64,000 nt of DNA, from NCBI GenBank assembly GCA_050304615.1, contig JBNLDW010000011.1, positions 248,001 to 312,000 of the forward strand, written 5' to 3'. Shown one piece after another: positions 1 through 8,452 of this stretch. Under the pieces are notes generated by a model that saw only the letters and a list, made by a program, of their open reading frames with translations, was not told where the DNA came from and did not search any database. Both the position numbers and the translations under genes were made by a program. Position 1 is the first letter of the stretch. The number at the start of each line of letters is the position of its first letter. Source of the DNA: CBFDBF01 sp050304615. GTDB lineage: Bacteria > Pseudomonadota > Gammaproteobacteria > Chromatiales > Chromatiaceae.

Positions 1-1410
1 ACTAAGGACAAGCTAGTCTCTTCCGAGATAAAGGGTATTGTCGAGGGATTGCTGGCAGACAACTTCAACGCCTTCCTGCTGGAAAATCCTGCGGACGCCA
101 AGGCGATTGTCAGTAAGATGATCGAGGCGGCGCGCGCACGCGAGGCCGCCCGCAAGGCTCGGGAGATGACCAGGCGTAAGGGTGTGCTGGATATAGCCGG
201 ACTACCCGGCAAGCTGGCAGACTGCCAGGAGAAAGATCCGGCGCTCTCAGAGATCTACCTGGTGGAGGGTGATTCAGCTGGTGGCTCTGCCAAGCAGGGC
301 AGGGATCGACGCAGTCAGGCGATTCTCCCCCTTAAGGGCAAGATCCTTAATGTCGAGAAGGCGCGATTCGATAAGATGATCGCCTCGGCTGAGGTCGGAA
401 CACTGATCACGGCGCTTGGTTGTGGGATTGGGCGGGATGAGTTTGATCCAGAAAAGCTGCGCTATCATCGCATCATAATCATGACCGATGCCGACGTGGA
501 TGGGGCCCATATTCGCACCCTGCTGCTGACTTTTTTCTACCGCCAGATGCGGGAGCTGGTCGAGCGTGGCCATATCTATATCGCCCAGCCACCGCTATAT
601 AAAATCAAGAAAGGCAAGCAAGAACAGTACCTTAAAGACGACGCCGACCTAAACCGCCATCTGTTGCAGAGCGCGATGGATGGCGCACAATTGCATGTTG
701 ATGCGGCCGCTCCGGCCATTGCTGGAACCGCGCTAGAGACACTGGCCAATCAGTTTCAGGGCGCCATAGGGACTATCCAGAGGGCGTCCAAGAGATATGA
801 TGGGACCGTGCTGGAGCAGTTCATGTATATGCCGTCAATTGATGATAAGGTATTGAATAATAATGATAAATTGACTGAGTGGCTGGGTGAATTAGAGGCG
901 CGTGTCAACGCAGATAGGGGGGTATCAGATCGCTATCACCTACAGGCCGCTGAGGCGACAGATGAGCAGCCTGCAGCGATAGAGGTGATTCGGCGGGTAC
1001 ACGGTATAGAGCAGAGAGGGCTTATCCCCTATGAGTTCTTCTCCGGCAGCGAGTATCGACGTCTGGCTAGGATGGGTAGTGAGCTGGATGGGCTGCTGCA
1101 GGAGGGTGCCTACATCCGCCGTGGCGACCGTAGTATAGAGATATCCAGTTTCCGGCAGGCGCTGGAGTGGTTGATGGAGGAGGCCAAGCGCGGCCAGAAT
1201 ATCCAACGCTATAAAGGTCTGGGTGAGATGAATCCAGAACAGCTGTGGGAGACGACTATGAACCCAGAAACCAGGCGGCTATTGCAGGTTACTATTGAAG
1301 ATGCCGTCGGTGCCGATCTAATTTTTACCACCTTGATGGGAGATCAAGTAGAGCCGCGGCGGGAGTTTATCGAGCAGAACGCCATGGCAGTGGATAACCT
1401 GGATATTTAA
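1..1410 (+). CDS. gyrB: DNA gyrase subunit B, C-terminal part (5' truncated by window edge)
   Basis: This is the ATPase subunit of DNA gyrase, which with GyrA introduces negative supercoils. The frame is open from base 1 and reads TKDKLVSSEIKG, so the gene begins upstream of the window; 469 residues are visible. The TOPRIM domain shows EGDSAGGSAKQGRDR and DADVDGAHI, the acidic residues that bind magnesium. The C-terminal tail carries RYKGLGEMNPEQLWETTM, the GyrB signature that contacts GyrA and DNA. ParE is the main alternative, but the roughly 170-residue insertion between TOPRIM and tail is typical of gammaproteobacterial GyrB. The next genes run on the opposite strand and converge on it with a 10-base gap, the order seen near oriC in Pseudomonas. 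Confidence 0.97.
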   Translation, partial: TKDKLVSSEIKGIVEGLLADNFNAFLLENPADAKAIVSKMIEAARAREAARKAREMTRRKGVLDIAGLPGKLADCQEKDPALSEIYLVEGDSAGGSAKQGRDRRSQAILPLKGKILNVEKARFDKMIASAEVGTLITALGCGIGRDEFDPEKLRYHRIIIMTDADVDGAHIRTLLLTFFYRQMRELVERGHIYIAQPPLYKIKKGKQEQYLKDDADLNRHLLQSAMDGAQLHVDAAAPAIAGTALETLANQFQGAIGTIQRASKRYDGTVLEQFMYMPSIDDKVLNNNDKLTEWLGELEARVNADRGVSDRYHLQAAEATDEQPAAIEVIRRVHGIEQRGLIPYEFFSGSEYRRLARMGSELDGLLQEGAYIRRGDRSIEISSFRQALEWLMEEAKRGQNIQRYKGLGEMNPEQLWETTMNPETRRLLQVTIEDAVGADLIFTTLMGDQVEPRREFIEQNAMAVDNLDI

Positions 1411-1420
1411 AGGGCCCAGC

Positions 1421-2167
1421 CTAAATATATCTCCCTGAAGCCTGGTCATTACTGCTATGCGGAAGATTTGCCATGGTGGTCTCTATCCACTCCTCTACCT
1501 GCTGGTTGATCTCGTCGGCGGAGCGCCCCTCACTCTGAATGGGAGGGCCGATAACAAGCTGAATGGTGCCGGGATATTTTCTGACGTCACGGCGACGCCA
1601 GAATACCCCGGCATTATGGGCGATGGGAATGACGGGGTAGCCGGATTTCTCCGCCAGTAGCGCCCCGCCTACACCGTACTTTCTACGTTCCCCTGGGGCG
1701 GTTCTGGTTCCTTCGGGAAAGATTATTACCCACGCCCCCTCATGCAGCCTCTGAATACCCTGCTCAATAATCTGGCGGATTGCCCTGCGTCCGGCGCTAC
1801 GGTCGATACCTATGGAACCAGAGATGGCCAATGCCCAGCCGAACACAGGGATCCACATAAGCTCTCTCTTCAGAATCCAGGCCTGCTGTGGTGGCAGGAT
1901 GCCGCGTAGCGACATGGTCTCCCAGGTAGATTGATGCTTGGCCATAATGATGGCGTTTTGTTGCGGCAGGTTCTCCCAGCCATGCACTACATAGTCCAGT
2001 TGGCAAACATATTTTAACAGCCACAAATTGATCTTGCCCCAGGTGTTGCCAAACCACCCCACCTTTTTTGGCGGCAGCATCCAGCTGAGGAGAATCATGG
2101 GCAGTGCCAAGATAACGGTGATGATGACCATGCAGCTAAAATAGAGCAGAGAGCGCAGTAAGATCAT
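1421..2167 (-). CDS. plsC: 1-acyl-sn-glycerol-3-phosphate acyltransferase (PlsC family)
   Basis: This 248-residue membrane enzyme should acylate lysophosphatidic acid to phosphatidic acid in phospholipid synthesis. An N-terminal hydrophobic segment (about residues 5-30) is followed by the acyltransferase motif KHQSTWET, where the usual HX4D reads HX4E, a variant common in the gammaproteobacterial subgroup beside gmhB. FPEGTR follows near residue 150 and IPIAHNAG near 180. It is the last gene of the glyQ-glyS-gmhB-plsC operon and its ATG overlaps the gmhB stop by four bases (ATGA), implying translational coupling. A family member with a specialised substrate, such as an olA/lptA-type acyltransferase, cannot be excluded. 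Confidence 0.9.
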   Translation of the reverse strand: MILLRSLLYFSCMVIITVILALPMILLSWMLPPKKVGWFGNTWGKINLWLLKYVCQLDYVVHGWENLPQQNAIIMAKHQSTWETMSLRGILPPQQAWILKRELMWIPVFGWALAISGSIGIDRSAGRRAIRQIIEQGIQRLHEGAWVIIFPEGTRTAPGERRKYGVGGALLAEKSGYPVIPIAHNAGVFWRRRDVRKYPGTIQLVIGPPIQSEGRSADEINQQVEEWIETTMANLPHSSNDQASGRYI

Positions 2168-2712
2168 CTATCTCTTTCTCCGTCCAGTAGGTAGTCGACG
2201 ACGCGGGCAAGGTTGTCGAAGATGGGAAAGGCGTGAGAGGTGTCCAGCTGAGTGATGGTCTGTTCTCCCTTGCCGGTGCGTACCAGGATTGGTTTGGCGT
2301 GTACCGCCATGGCTGCCTGTAGATCACGTAAACTATCACCGACTACTATCGCTGCAGATAGCTCCAACTCAAACTCCCGGGCGATTTGCAATAGCAACCC
2401 AGGTTGCGGTTTGCGGCAATCGCAGCCATCATCCGGCCCATGGGGACAGAAGAAAATCCCATCCAGATGCCCGCCTGCCTGCTGTAACAGCAGCTCCATC
2501 TTGGCGTGGATCGTTTTTAAGGTTTGTAGATCATAATAGCCGCGCGCTATTCCGGATTGGTTGGTTGCCACTACCACCCGATAGCCGGCATGGTTGAGTC
2601 GCGCGATCGATTCCAGACTGCCGGGAATGGGGATCCACTCCTCAGGCGATTTGATATAGCTGTCGGAGTCTTGATTGATGACCCCGTCCCGATCAAGTAT
2701 TACCGTTACCAT
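2164..2712 (-). CDS. gmhB: D-glycero-beta-D-manno-heptose 1,7-bisphosphate 7-phosphatase
   Basis: GmhB is a cytosolic HAD-superfamily phosphatase in the ADP-heptose pathway that feeds the lipopolysaccharide inner core. The 182-residue protein begins with the HAD nucleophile motif LDRDGVIN. The zinc-binding cysteine set of this subfamily is visible as CPHGPDDGCDCRKP near residues 88-102, and VGDSLRDLQAA near 130 supplies motif IV. Length matches the family. It lies between glyS (9-base gap) and plsC (ATGA overlap). Histidinol-phosphatase of the same fold is the alternative, but the neighbourhood favours GmhB. Confidence 0.93.
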   Translation of the reverse strand: MVTVILDRDGVINQDSDSYIKSPEEWIPIPGSLESIARLNHAGYRVVVATNQSGIARGYYDLQTLKTIHAKMELLLQQAGGHLDGIFFCPHGPDDGCDCRKPQPGLLLQIAREFELELSAAIVVGDSLRDLQAAMAVHAKPILVRTGKGEQTITQLDTSHAFPIFDNLARVVDYLLDGERDR

Positions 2713-2721
2713 AAGGGGGGG

Positions 2722-4809
2722 CTATGCCTGGAGTTGAGAGACATCGGCCACTTCCAGGAACAGGTTTCTCAGGGCATTGAGCAGGGCCAACCGGTTGCTT
2801 CGTACTTTAGGGTTATCATCCATCACCATGACCGCATCAAAGAAGCGATCAACCTCTGCCCGTAGTCCCGCCAGGGCAAGGAGGGTGCCGGTATAATCGG
2901 CCTGTTGTAGCAGCGGCTGGACGCGGGAGGCCATATCTCTTATCTGCCGCTCCAAGGCCCCCTCTTCGTCCTGCTTAAAAAGAGAGCTATCTACCTCTGC
3001 CGGGATAGTACAATCCGCCTTGCGGATGATATTGCTAATCCGCTTGTTGGCGGCTGACAACGCCTCCGCCTCCGGGAGTTCTGCAAACTGAATGACGGCC
3101 TGCAGGCGGCGGTCAAAATCGGCAATGCTGCTAAAGCCAACACCGACGACGGCGTTGAAACTGGCGACCGTGACAGCCTGGTCTAGACAGAGGCCCTTGA
3201 GTCGCTCCAGCAGAAAATCACGCACCTCATTTTCAACCTGTTGCGGGTCTGAGAGCGCCTTGCCCTCTACCCGGATAGCGCTGGCAGCGGTAACTATCAG
3301 CTCGTTCAGTGGTATCTCCAGGGCGTGCTCTCGCATGATGCGGAGCGCGCCCAAAGCGGCGCGGCGCAGGGCAAATGGGTCTTTGTCACCAGTTGGCTTC
3401 TGGCCGATGGCAAAGATGCCGATCAGGCTATCCATCCTGTCGGCCAGGGAGATAGCAATCCCAGTAAGGGTAGTGGGTAGCGCATCGCCAGAAAAGCGGG
3501 GCAGGTAGAACTCTTCCAGTGCCGTTGCCAGGTCAGCGGTCTCACCATCACGTCCTGCCTGATAGCGCCCCATTATGCCCTGCATCTCTGGAAATTCACC
3601 AACCATCGCGGTCATCAAATCACAGCGGCTCAACATGCCGGCCCGCTGCGCTAACGCTTGATCACCTCCGATCTGACAGGCGATGGAGGCGGCCAGCGCA
3701 GCCACTCTTTCAGATTTATCGAACATGCTGCCCAGCTTCTGCTGAAACACCACCTGTTTGAGGGATTCGATATGCTCCTCAAGTCGCTGTTTTGCATCTT
3801 GCTGCCAGAAAAACATGGCGTCGGCCAAACGTGGACGCACTACCCGCTCATTGCCTGCCCGAATGACCTCAGGCTGGGGGCTGTCGATATTGGCGATGGT
3901 AATGAAGTGGTTGATCAGCCGGTCATTGCTGTCGAACAGCGGGAAGTATTTCTGGTTCTTCTTCATGGTGAGAACCAATGCCTCCTGCGGAACTTCTAGA
4001 AACCGCTCCTCAAAACTGGCGGCAATCGGTAGCGGCCACTCGTTTAGCGCGGTTACTTCATCCAGCAGGGCAGCATCGAGATCGGCGCGACCATCAAGAG
4101 AGGCTGCGGTCTGCTCCACCTGTTCGCGAATACGCTCCCGACGCCGAGCAAAATCGGCAATGACATATCCCTCGTTCTCCAGTTTGGCGGCATATTCAGC
4201 AGGGTTATCAATCGTGAGGGCCTGCGGATGGTGAAAGCGGTGTCCATAGGTAAGGTTGCCGGCCTTTGCATCCAGAATGGTGCAGGGCACCAGCTTGTCA
4301 CCATGTATAAACAGCAGCCAGTGTACCGGACGTACAAACTGCGCCTCTGAACTACCCCAGCGCATCCGTTTAGGAATGGGCAGACGGTTCAACGCCTGAG
4401 TGGCGATCTTCGGGAGTAACTCGGCGGCTGGTTGGCCCGGCTCATGTAATAAAAAGGTGAGCCATTCACCCTTGTCGGTTTCTATCCTTCCAAGCTGGTC
4501 GACCGTGGTGCCACAGGAACTGGCAAAGCCCTCTGCCGCCTTGGTGGGGTTGCCGTCGGCAGCAAACGCGGCCGCCACGGCAGGGCCACGGCGCTCGGTT
4601 GAACGCTCCGGCTGCTGAGTGGCGCACCCATGGATCAGTAGCCCGAGGCGGCGCGGTGTGGCGAAACTCTCTACTTCACCATGCTTCAGATTGGCCCGCT
4701 CCAATCCGGCGATAAATTCAGCGGTCAGTGCCTGCGACAACCGGTTAAGGGCAGTCGGGGGCAGCTCTTCGGTGCCAAGTTCAAACAGCAGATCAGCTTG
4801 CTCAACCAT
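2722..4809 (-). CDS. glyS: Glycine--tRNA ligase beta subunit
   Basis: This is the beta subunit of the bacterial alpha2beta2 glycyl-tRNA synthetase, which binds tRNA-Gly and is needed for charging. The protein has 695 residues, the usual size. Diagnostic segments are LLFELGTEELPP at the N terminus, RFHHPQ and IPKRMRWG in the first third, and DRMDSLIGIFAIGQKPTGDKDPFALRR near residue 460-490 (the HD-like domain). The C-terminal part ends in an anticodon-binding DALR-like region with VMVMDDNPKVRSNRLALL. Its start overlaps the glyQ stop by eight bases. Confidence 0.97.
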   Translation of the reverse strand: MVEQADLLFELGTEELPPTALNRLSQALTAEFIAGLERANLKHGEVESFATPRRLGLLIHGCATQQPERSTERRGPAVAAAFAADGNPTKAAEGFASSCGTTVDQLGRIETDKGEWLTFLLHEPGQPAAELLPKIATQALNRLPIPKRMRWGSSEAQFVRPVHWLLFIHGDKLVPCTILDAKAGNLTYGHRFHHPQALTIDNPAEYAAKLENEGYVIADFARRRERIREQVEQTAASLDGRADLDAALLDEVTALNEWPLPIAASFEERFLEVPQEALVLTMKKNQKYFPLFDSNDRLINHFITIANIDSPQPEVIRAGNERVVRPRLADAMFFWQQDAKQRLEEHIESLKQVVFQQKLGSMFDKSERVAALAASIACQIGGDQALAQRAGMLSRCDLMTAMVGEFPEMQGIMGRYQAGRDGETADLATALEEFYLPRFSGDALPTTLTGIAISLADRMDSLIGIFAIGQKPTGDKDPFALRRAALGALRIMREHALEIPLNELIVTAASAIRVEGKALSDPQQVENEVRDFLLERLKGLCLDQAVTVASFNAVVGVGFSSIADFDRRLQAVIQFAELPEAEALSAANKRISNIIRKADCTIPAEVDSSLFKQDEEGALERQIRDMASRVQPLLQQADYTGTLLALAGLRAEVDRFFDAVMVMDDNPKVRSNRLALLNALRNLFLEVADVSQLQA

Positions 4810-5734
4810 TGGCGGTCTCCCTTATTTGCGACAGCATGGGAAAACCGAGTTGCTCGCGGGAGTCGTAATAGGCCTGAGCAACGGCCCGGGCCAGGGTGCG
4901 TACCCGCAGGATATAGCGTTGACGCTCGGTCACCGAGATGGCGCGGCGCGCATCCAATAGATTGAAGGCGTGGGAGGCCTGCAGTACCTGCTCATATGCC
5001 GGCAATGGCAGCCCCAGTTCGATCAATTTGTTGCTCTCCTGTTCACACTGGTTGAAAGAGGCAAACAGCCATTCCACGTCGGCATGTTCAAAGTTGTAGG
5101 CCGACTGCTCCACCTCATTTTGGTGGAATACATCGCCGTAGGTAACAGCTCCCTCCGGCCCTTCAGTCCAAATTAGGTCGAAGACGCTTTCCACCCCCTG
5201 CAGATACATAGCGATTCGCTCAAGGCCATAGGTGATCTCGCCGGTCACCGGGCGGCAGTCTAGCCCACCGACCTGCTGGAAGTAGGTGAATTGAGTTACC
5301 TCCATGCCGTTGAGCCAGACCTCCCAGCCTAATCCCCAAGCGCCAAGGGTAGGAGACTCCCAATTGTCTTCGACAAAGCGGATATCGTGAATCTTGCAAT
5401 CGATGCCGAGCATCTCCAGGGAGTTGAGATAGAGCTCCTGGATGTTTGTTGGATTGGGCTTTAGGGCCACCTGAAACTGATAGTAGTGCTGAAGGCGGTT
5501 GGGGTTTTCGCCGTAGCGTCCATCGGTGGGGCGGCGGGAGGGCTGCACATAGGCACCGCGCCATGGTTCCGGTCCGATAGAGCGGAGAAAGGTGGCGGTA
5601 TGGAAGGTGCCGGCCCCCATCTCCATGTCGTAGGGCTGCAAAATGACGCAGCCCTGCTCGGCCCAGTACCGTTGGAGCGCAAAAATCAGCCCCTGAAAAG
5701 AGCTGTTGTTTGGTGAATCGGTTGATTTTGGCAT
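4802..5734 (-). CDS. glyQ: Glycine--tRNA ligase alpha subunit
   Basis: The alpha subunit contains the class II catalytic core that forms glycyl-adenylate. The chosen ATG at 5734 gives 310 residues (MPKSTDSP...), the usual family length. An upstream TTG at 5770 is in frame but would add an atypical 12-residue tail. Hallmarks are WAEQGCVILQPYDMEMGAGT near the N terminus, YVQPSRRPTDGRYGENPNR, and WEVWLNGMEVTQFTYFQQ. It is the first gene of the glyQ-glyS-gmhB-plsC operon and diverges from the PP-loop gene at 5873, so the promoter lies in the 140-base gap between them. Confidence 0.97.
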   Translation of the reverse strand: MPKSTDSPNNSSFQGLIFALQRYWAEQGCVILQPYDMEMGAGTFHTATFLRSIGPEPWRGAYVQPSRRPTDGRYGENPNRLQHYYQFQVALKPNPTNIQELYLNSLEMLGIDCKIHDIRFVEDNWESPTLGAWGLGWEVWLNGMEVTQFTYFQQVGGLDCRPVTGEITYGLERIAMYLQGVESVFDLIWTEGPEGAVTYGDVFHQNEVEQSAYNFEHADVEWLFASFNQCEQESNKLIELGLPLPAYEQVLQASHAFNLLDARRAISVTERQRYILRVRTLARAVAQAYYDSREQLGFPMLSQIRETANG

Positions 5735-5872
5735 AGTCAGTAGGTTGATCAATCTGTATTGATCGCACAAGTATATCTCTTGCCGGGGGAGCTTGGCTAA
5801 CCTCTAGTTCAGACGGGTTGATAGATTCGGGGTATAATCGCCCTCTTTGTCGATGGGGTATACCCTGGTTCT

Positions 5873-6916
5873 ATGGCACAACAACGTAAGGCAATAGCCC
5901 TCATATCCGGGGGACTGGATTCTCTCCTGGCGGCCAGGGTGATTCAGGATCAAGGGGTTCATGTAGAGGGGATCAACTTTTTTACCGGCTTCTGCGTGGA
6001 GGGACATACCCACGCCATCCGTAAACAAGATCGTGCCAAACCTAAACGTAACGGCGCCCTATGGGTGGCGGAGCAGTTGGGGATGCCACTCCACATCGTC
6101 GATATTGTGGAGGAGTATCAGCATGTCCTGCTGCACCCCAAGTATGGTTATGGCGCTAATCTAAACCCCTGTCTCGACTGCAAGATCTTTATGGTGAAAA
6201 AGGCTCTGCAGTGGATCGAACAGAATGGGTTCGATTTTATTATCACTGGCGAGGTGGTGGGGCAGCGTCCTATGTCGCAGCGGAGTGACACCATGCCGGT
6301 AATCGCGCATCACTCGGGCGCAGAGGATCTGCTACTACGGCCGCTTTCGGCCAAAAACCTGCCACCGACCAAACCGGAGTTAGAGGGTTGGGTTGAGCGG
6401 GACAAACTTTTCGATTTTAGTGGGCGCACCCGCAAGCCGCAGATGGCGCTAGCCGCCGAGCTGGGGCTGGAGGAGTATGCCCAGCCATCCGGCGGCTGCT
6501 GTTTTCTCACCGATGAGGCGTATTCGCGCAAACTGGCAGATCTGTGGCAAGGACGCGGTAGCCGGGAGTATGATATGGATGACATCATGCTGCTCAAGGT
6601 GGGGCGACACCTACGACCCAGGCCCCACTTCAAGGTGATCATTTCGCGGGAGGAGGGTGAGGGGAATTTCCTCCAGGGTTATCGCCAGCGATTTCTGAGT
6701 TTGGAGACTACTAGCCATGCCGGACCACTTGCCTTGATCGACGGTGAGGTCAGTGCAGAGGAGATTGAACTGGTGGCTCGAATCGTGGCCCGCTATAGTC
6801 AGGGGCGCAGTAGTGAGCAGGTAGAGCTGAAGTTGACCAATCAGGATGGGACAAGTAGGGACTTGTCGGTTGCCCCCATGCCCCCCCACGAGATTCCGGC
6901 GGAGTGGATGGTGTGA
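5873..6916 (+). CDS. PP-loop (adenine nucleotide alpha hydrolase) tRNA-thiolation-like protein with NFACT-R-like C-terminal domain
   Basis: The 347-residue protein starts with a PP-loop SGGLDS motif (about residues 12-17), the ATP-pyrophosphatase signature of MnmA/ThiI-type enzymes that adenylate a base before sulfur insertion. Two cysteine sites resemble those sulfurtransferases: NPCLDCKIFM near residue 100 and PSGGCCFLTD near 205. The last 110 residues (KVGRHLRPRPHFKVIISR onward) look like the NFACT-R RNA-binding domain fused to such PP-loop domains. This suggests an RNA-modifying thiolase of unknown target; it is too divergent to call MnmA or ThiI. Its stop overlaps the start of a TusA-like sulfur carrier by four bases (GTGA), so sulfur is probably delivered by that partner. 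Confidence 0.75.
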   Translation: MAQQRKAIALISGGLDSLLAARVIQDQGVHVEGINFFTGFCVEGHTHAIRKQDRAKPKRNGALWVAEQLGMPLHIVDIVEEYQHVLLHPKYGYGANLNPCLDCKIFMVKKALQWIEQNGFDFIITGEVVGQRPMSQRSDTMPVIAHHSGAEDLLLRPLSAKNLPPTKPELEGWVERDKLFDFSGRTRKPQMALAAELGLEEYAQPSGGCCFLTDEAYSRKLADLWQGRGSREYDMDDIMLLKVGRHLRPRPHFKVIISREEGEGNFLQGYRQRFLSLETTSHAGPLALIDGEVSAEEIELVARIVARYSQGRSSEQVELKLTNQDGTSRDLSVAPMPPHEIPAEWMV

Positions 6917-7149
6917 GCCGTGCGAGCATAGACTGTCGTAACCTGCTATGCCCAATACCGGTGATCCGGGTACAGCAGCGTGTGCAGGAGCTGTCTCCGG
7001 GGGATGAGTTGGAGGCGATCTGTACCGATCCAGGGGTGTTGAATGATATACCCTCCTGGTGCCGGATCAACGGCCACCAGATTTTGGACAAACGCTGCGA
7101 AGGGAGCGAATATATCGTCCTTCTGCGGGTTTGCGGGGAGAACCAGTAA
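6913..7149 (+). CDS. TusA/SirA-family sulfur carrier protein
   Basis: TusA-like proteins relay persulfide sulfur on one conserved cysteine to tRNA thiolation, molybdenum cofactor or sulfur-oxidation enzymes. This 78-residue protein has the family signature DCRNLLCPIPVIR (CPxP with the sulfur-carrying Cys), followed by the typical GDELEAICTDPGVLNDIPSWC turn. The GTG at 6913 overlaps the upstream TGA as GTGA; another GTG at 6904 is possible but less economical. The stop TAA shares its last A with the ATG of the next gene (TAATG). The contiguous frame-coupled arrangement links it to the PP-loop protein and the CDF transporter. Confidence 0.9.
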   Translation: MSRASIDCRNLLCPIPVIRVQQRVQELSPGDELEAICTDPGVLNDIPSWCRINGHQILDKRCEGSEYIVLLRVCGENQ

Positions 7150-8306
7150 TGGGGATAGAGCGTCAGGATGGCCATCTCATTGCCCGCGGGGGTGAGACCA
7201 AGCGGGTGACTATCGTCGGTGCCATCGTCAATACCTTGCTGGCAGCTAGCAAGATCCTGTTTGGCGTGCTGGCCCAGTCCCAGGCGCTGATTGCCGACGG
7301 TGTTCACTCCCTCTCTGATCTGCTGTCTGATATTCTGGTCTACTGGGCCGCCCACCACGCCCATCATGGACCTGATGAAAAACATCCATATGGTCATGGT
7401 CGATTTGAGACGGCGGCCACTCTGGGTCTAGGCATGTTATTGATCCTGGCTGCAGTGGGAATCGGATGGGATGCGGTAGACCGCCTGTTTGTGACGGAGC
7501 GCCTAGCTAAGCCGGGGATGCTGGCCCTAGGTGTTGCCGCATTTTCTATTCTGGCCAATGAGTGGCTCTACCACTACACCATACGGGTGGCCCGGCGCAT
7601 CAAGTCCGATATGCTCAGGGCCAACGCCTGGCACCACCGTTCGGATGCAATCTCTTCAATTGTGGTACTGGTAGGGGTGGCAGGCACCGTGGCGGGGTTG
7701 CCCTATCTGGATGCTATTGCGGCGGTGGTGGTGGCCCTCATGATCGCGAAGATCGGCTGGGACCTCGGCCAGACCGCCTTCCATGAATTGGTAGATGCAG
7801 GGCTGGAGGGCGAGCATCTAGAGAGGATCCGCAGCACTATCCTTGCTATTGGCGGGGTGGGCGATATCCACATGCTGCGCACCAGACAGATGGGTAGCCA
7901 GGTCAGTGTTGATGTACATGTGTTGGTAGAGCCCTGGATCAGCGTCTCGGAGGGGCATCAAATCAGCCAGACGGTGATCGATGCCCTGCTTACGGAGTGT
8001 GGCGAGGTGAATGACGTTACCGTCCACATAGACCCTGAGGACGATGCCGTGGCACCGCCCTGCAAAGGGCTGCCCTTGCGGGGAGAGGCGATTGCTGCGC
8101 TGGATAAACTGTGGCAAGGGGTGCCCGGAGTGGAGGGGCGGGAGCGTGTCCTGCTGCATTACCTGGATGGCCTTATAGATGTTGAGCTCTACTATCCTAC
8201 CGAGGCCATGGAAGATCCGCGGCAGCGGGCGGGGTTGCAGGAGATACTGCAACAGCGGTTGCATGGGAGCAATATTTTCCGTAGAGTCCGTTTGTTTTTT
8301 GGGTAA
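7149..8306 (+). CDS. Cation diffusion facilitator (CDF) family transporter
   Basis: This is a 385-residue inner-membrane metal/proton antiporter of the CDF family. The ATG at 7149 (MGIERQ) is preferred because it overlaps the tusA stop as TAATG; the frame runs open further upstream but inside tusA. The two HxxxD-type metal sites of CDF proteins are visible: ADGVHSLSDLLSD in helix 2 and HHRSDAISS in helix 5. There are about six transmembrane segments between residues 15 and 215, then a cytoplasmic domain with a duplicated dimerisation region ending at FRRVRLFFG. The HHAHHGPDEKHPYGHGRFE loop is typical of FieF/MamB-like members. The transported metal cannot be read from sequence; zinc, iron or manganese are all possible. 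Confidence 0.9.
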   Translation: MGIERQDGHLIARGGETKRVTIVGAIVNTLLAASKILFGVLAQSQALIADGVHSLSDLLSDILVYWAAHHAHHGPDEKHPYGHGRFETAATLGLGMLLILAAVGIGWDAVDRLFVTERLAKPGMLALGVAAFSILANEWLYHYTIRVARRIKSDMLRANAWHHRSDAISSIVVLVGVAGTVAGLPYLDAIAAVVVALMIAKIGWDLGQTAFHELVDAGLEGEHLERIRSTILAIGGVGDIHMLRTRQMGSQVSVDVHVLVEPWISVSEGHQISQTVIDALLTECGEVNDVTVHIDPEDDAVAPPCKGLPLRGEAIAALDKLWQGVPGVEGRERVLLHYLDGLIDVELYYPTEAMEDPRQRAGLQEILQQRLHGSNIFRRVRLFFG

Positions 8307-8330
8307 ACCCGTCGGGCTGGGTAAATGTGG

Positions 8331-8408
8331 TACAATGCCCGGATTGTGGCCGCGGTTTGCAACGACGCAACCGAGCCACCCGCAACGACGCAATCCGCAA
8401 CGACGCAA
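8331..8408 (+). promoter_or_regulatory. glnA upstream region: -10-like box and three copies of GCAACGACGCAA
   Basis: A TACAAT hexamer at 8331-8336 is a plausible -10 box, without a convincing -35. It is followed by three exact copies of the 12-mer GCAACGACGCAA at 8359-8370, 8382-8393 and 8397-8408 (start-to-start spacings 23 and 15 bases). They would lie in the glnA leader, ending 35 bases before the GGAGAAG ribosome-binding site. I found no GG-N10-GC sigma-54 element here, although glnA is often sigma-54 controlled. Confidence 0.5.
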
Positions 8409-8452
8409 CTGAAGCTCAACCTTAAATAACTTAAACGTTTTTGGAGAAGAAG

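Noticed and set aside
8281..8452. Sigma-54 promoter ahead of glnA
   Set aside because: TGGTACA is followed by GG, not GC, at the required distance.
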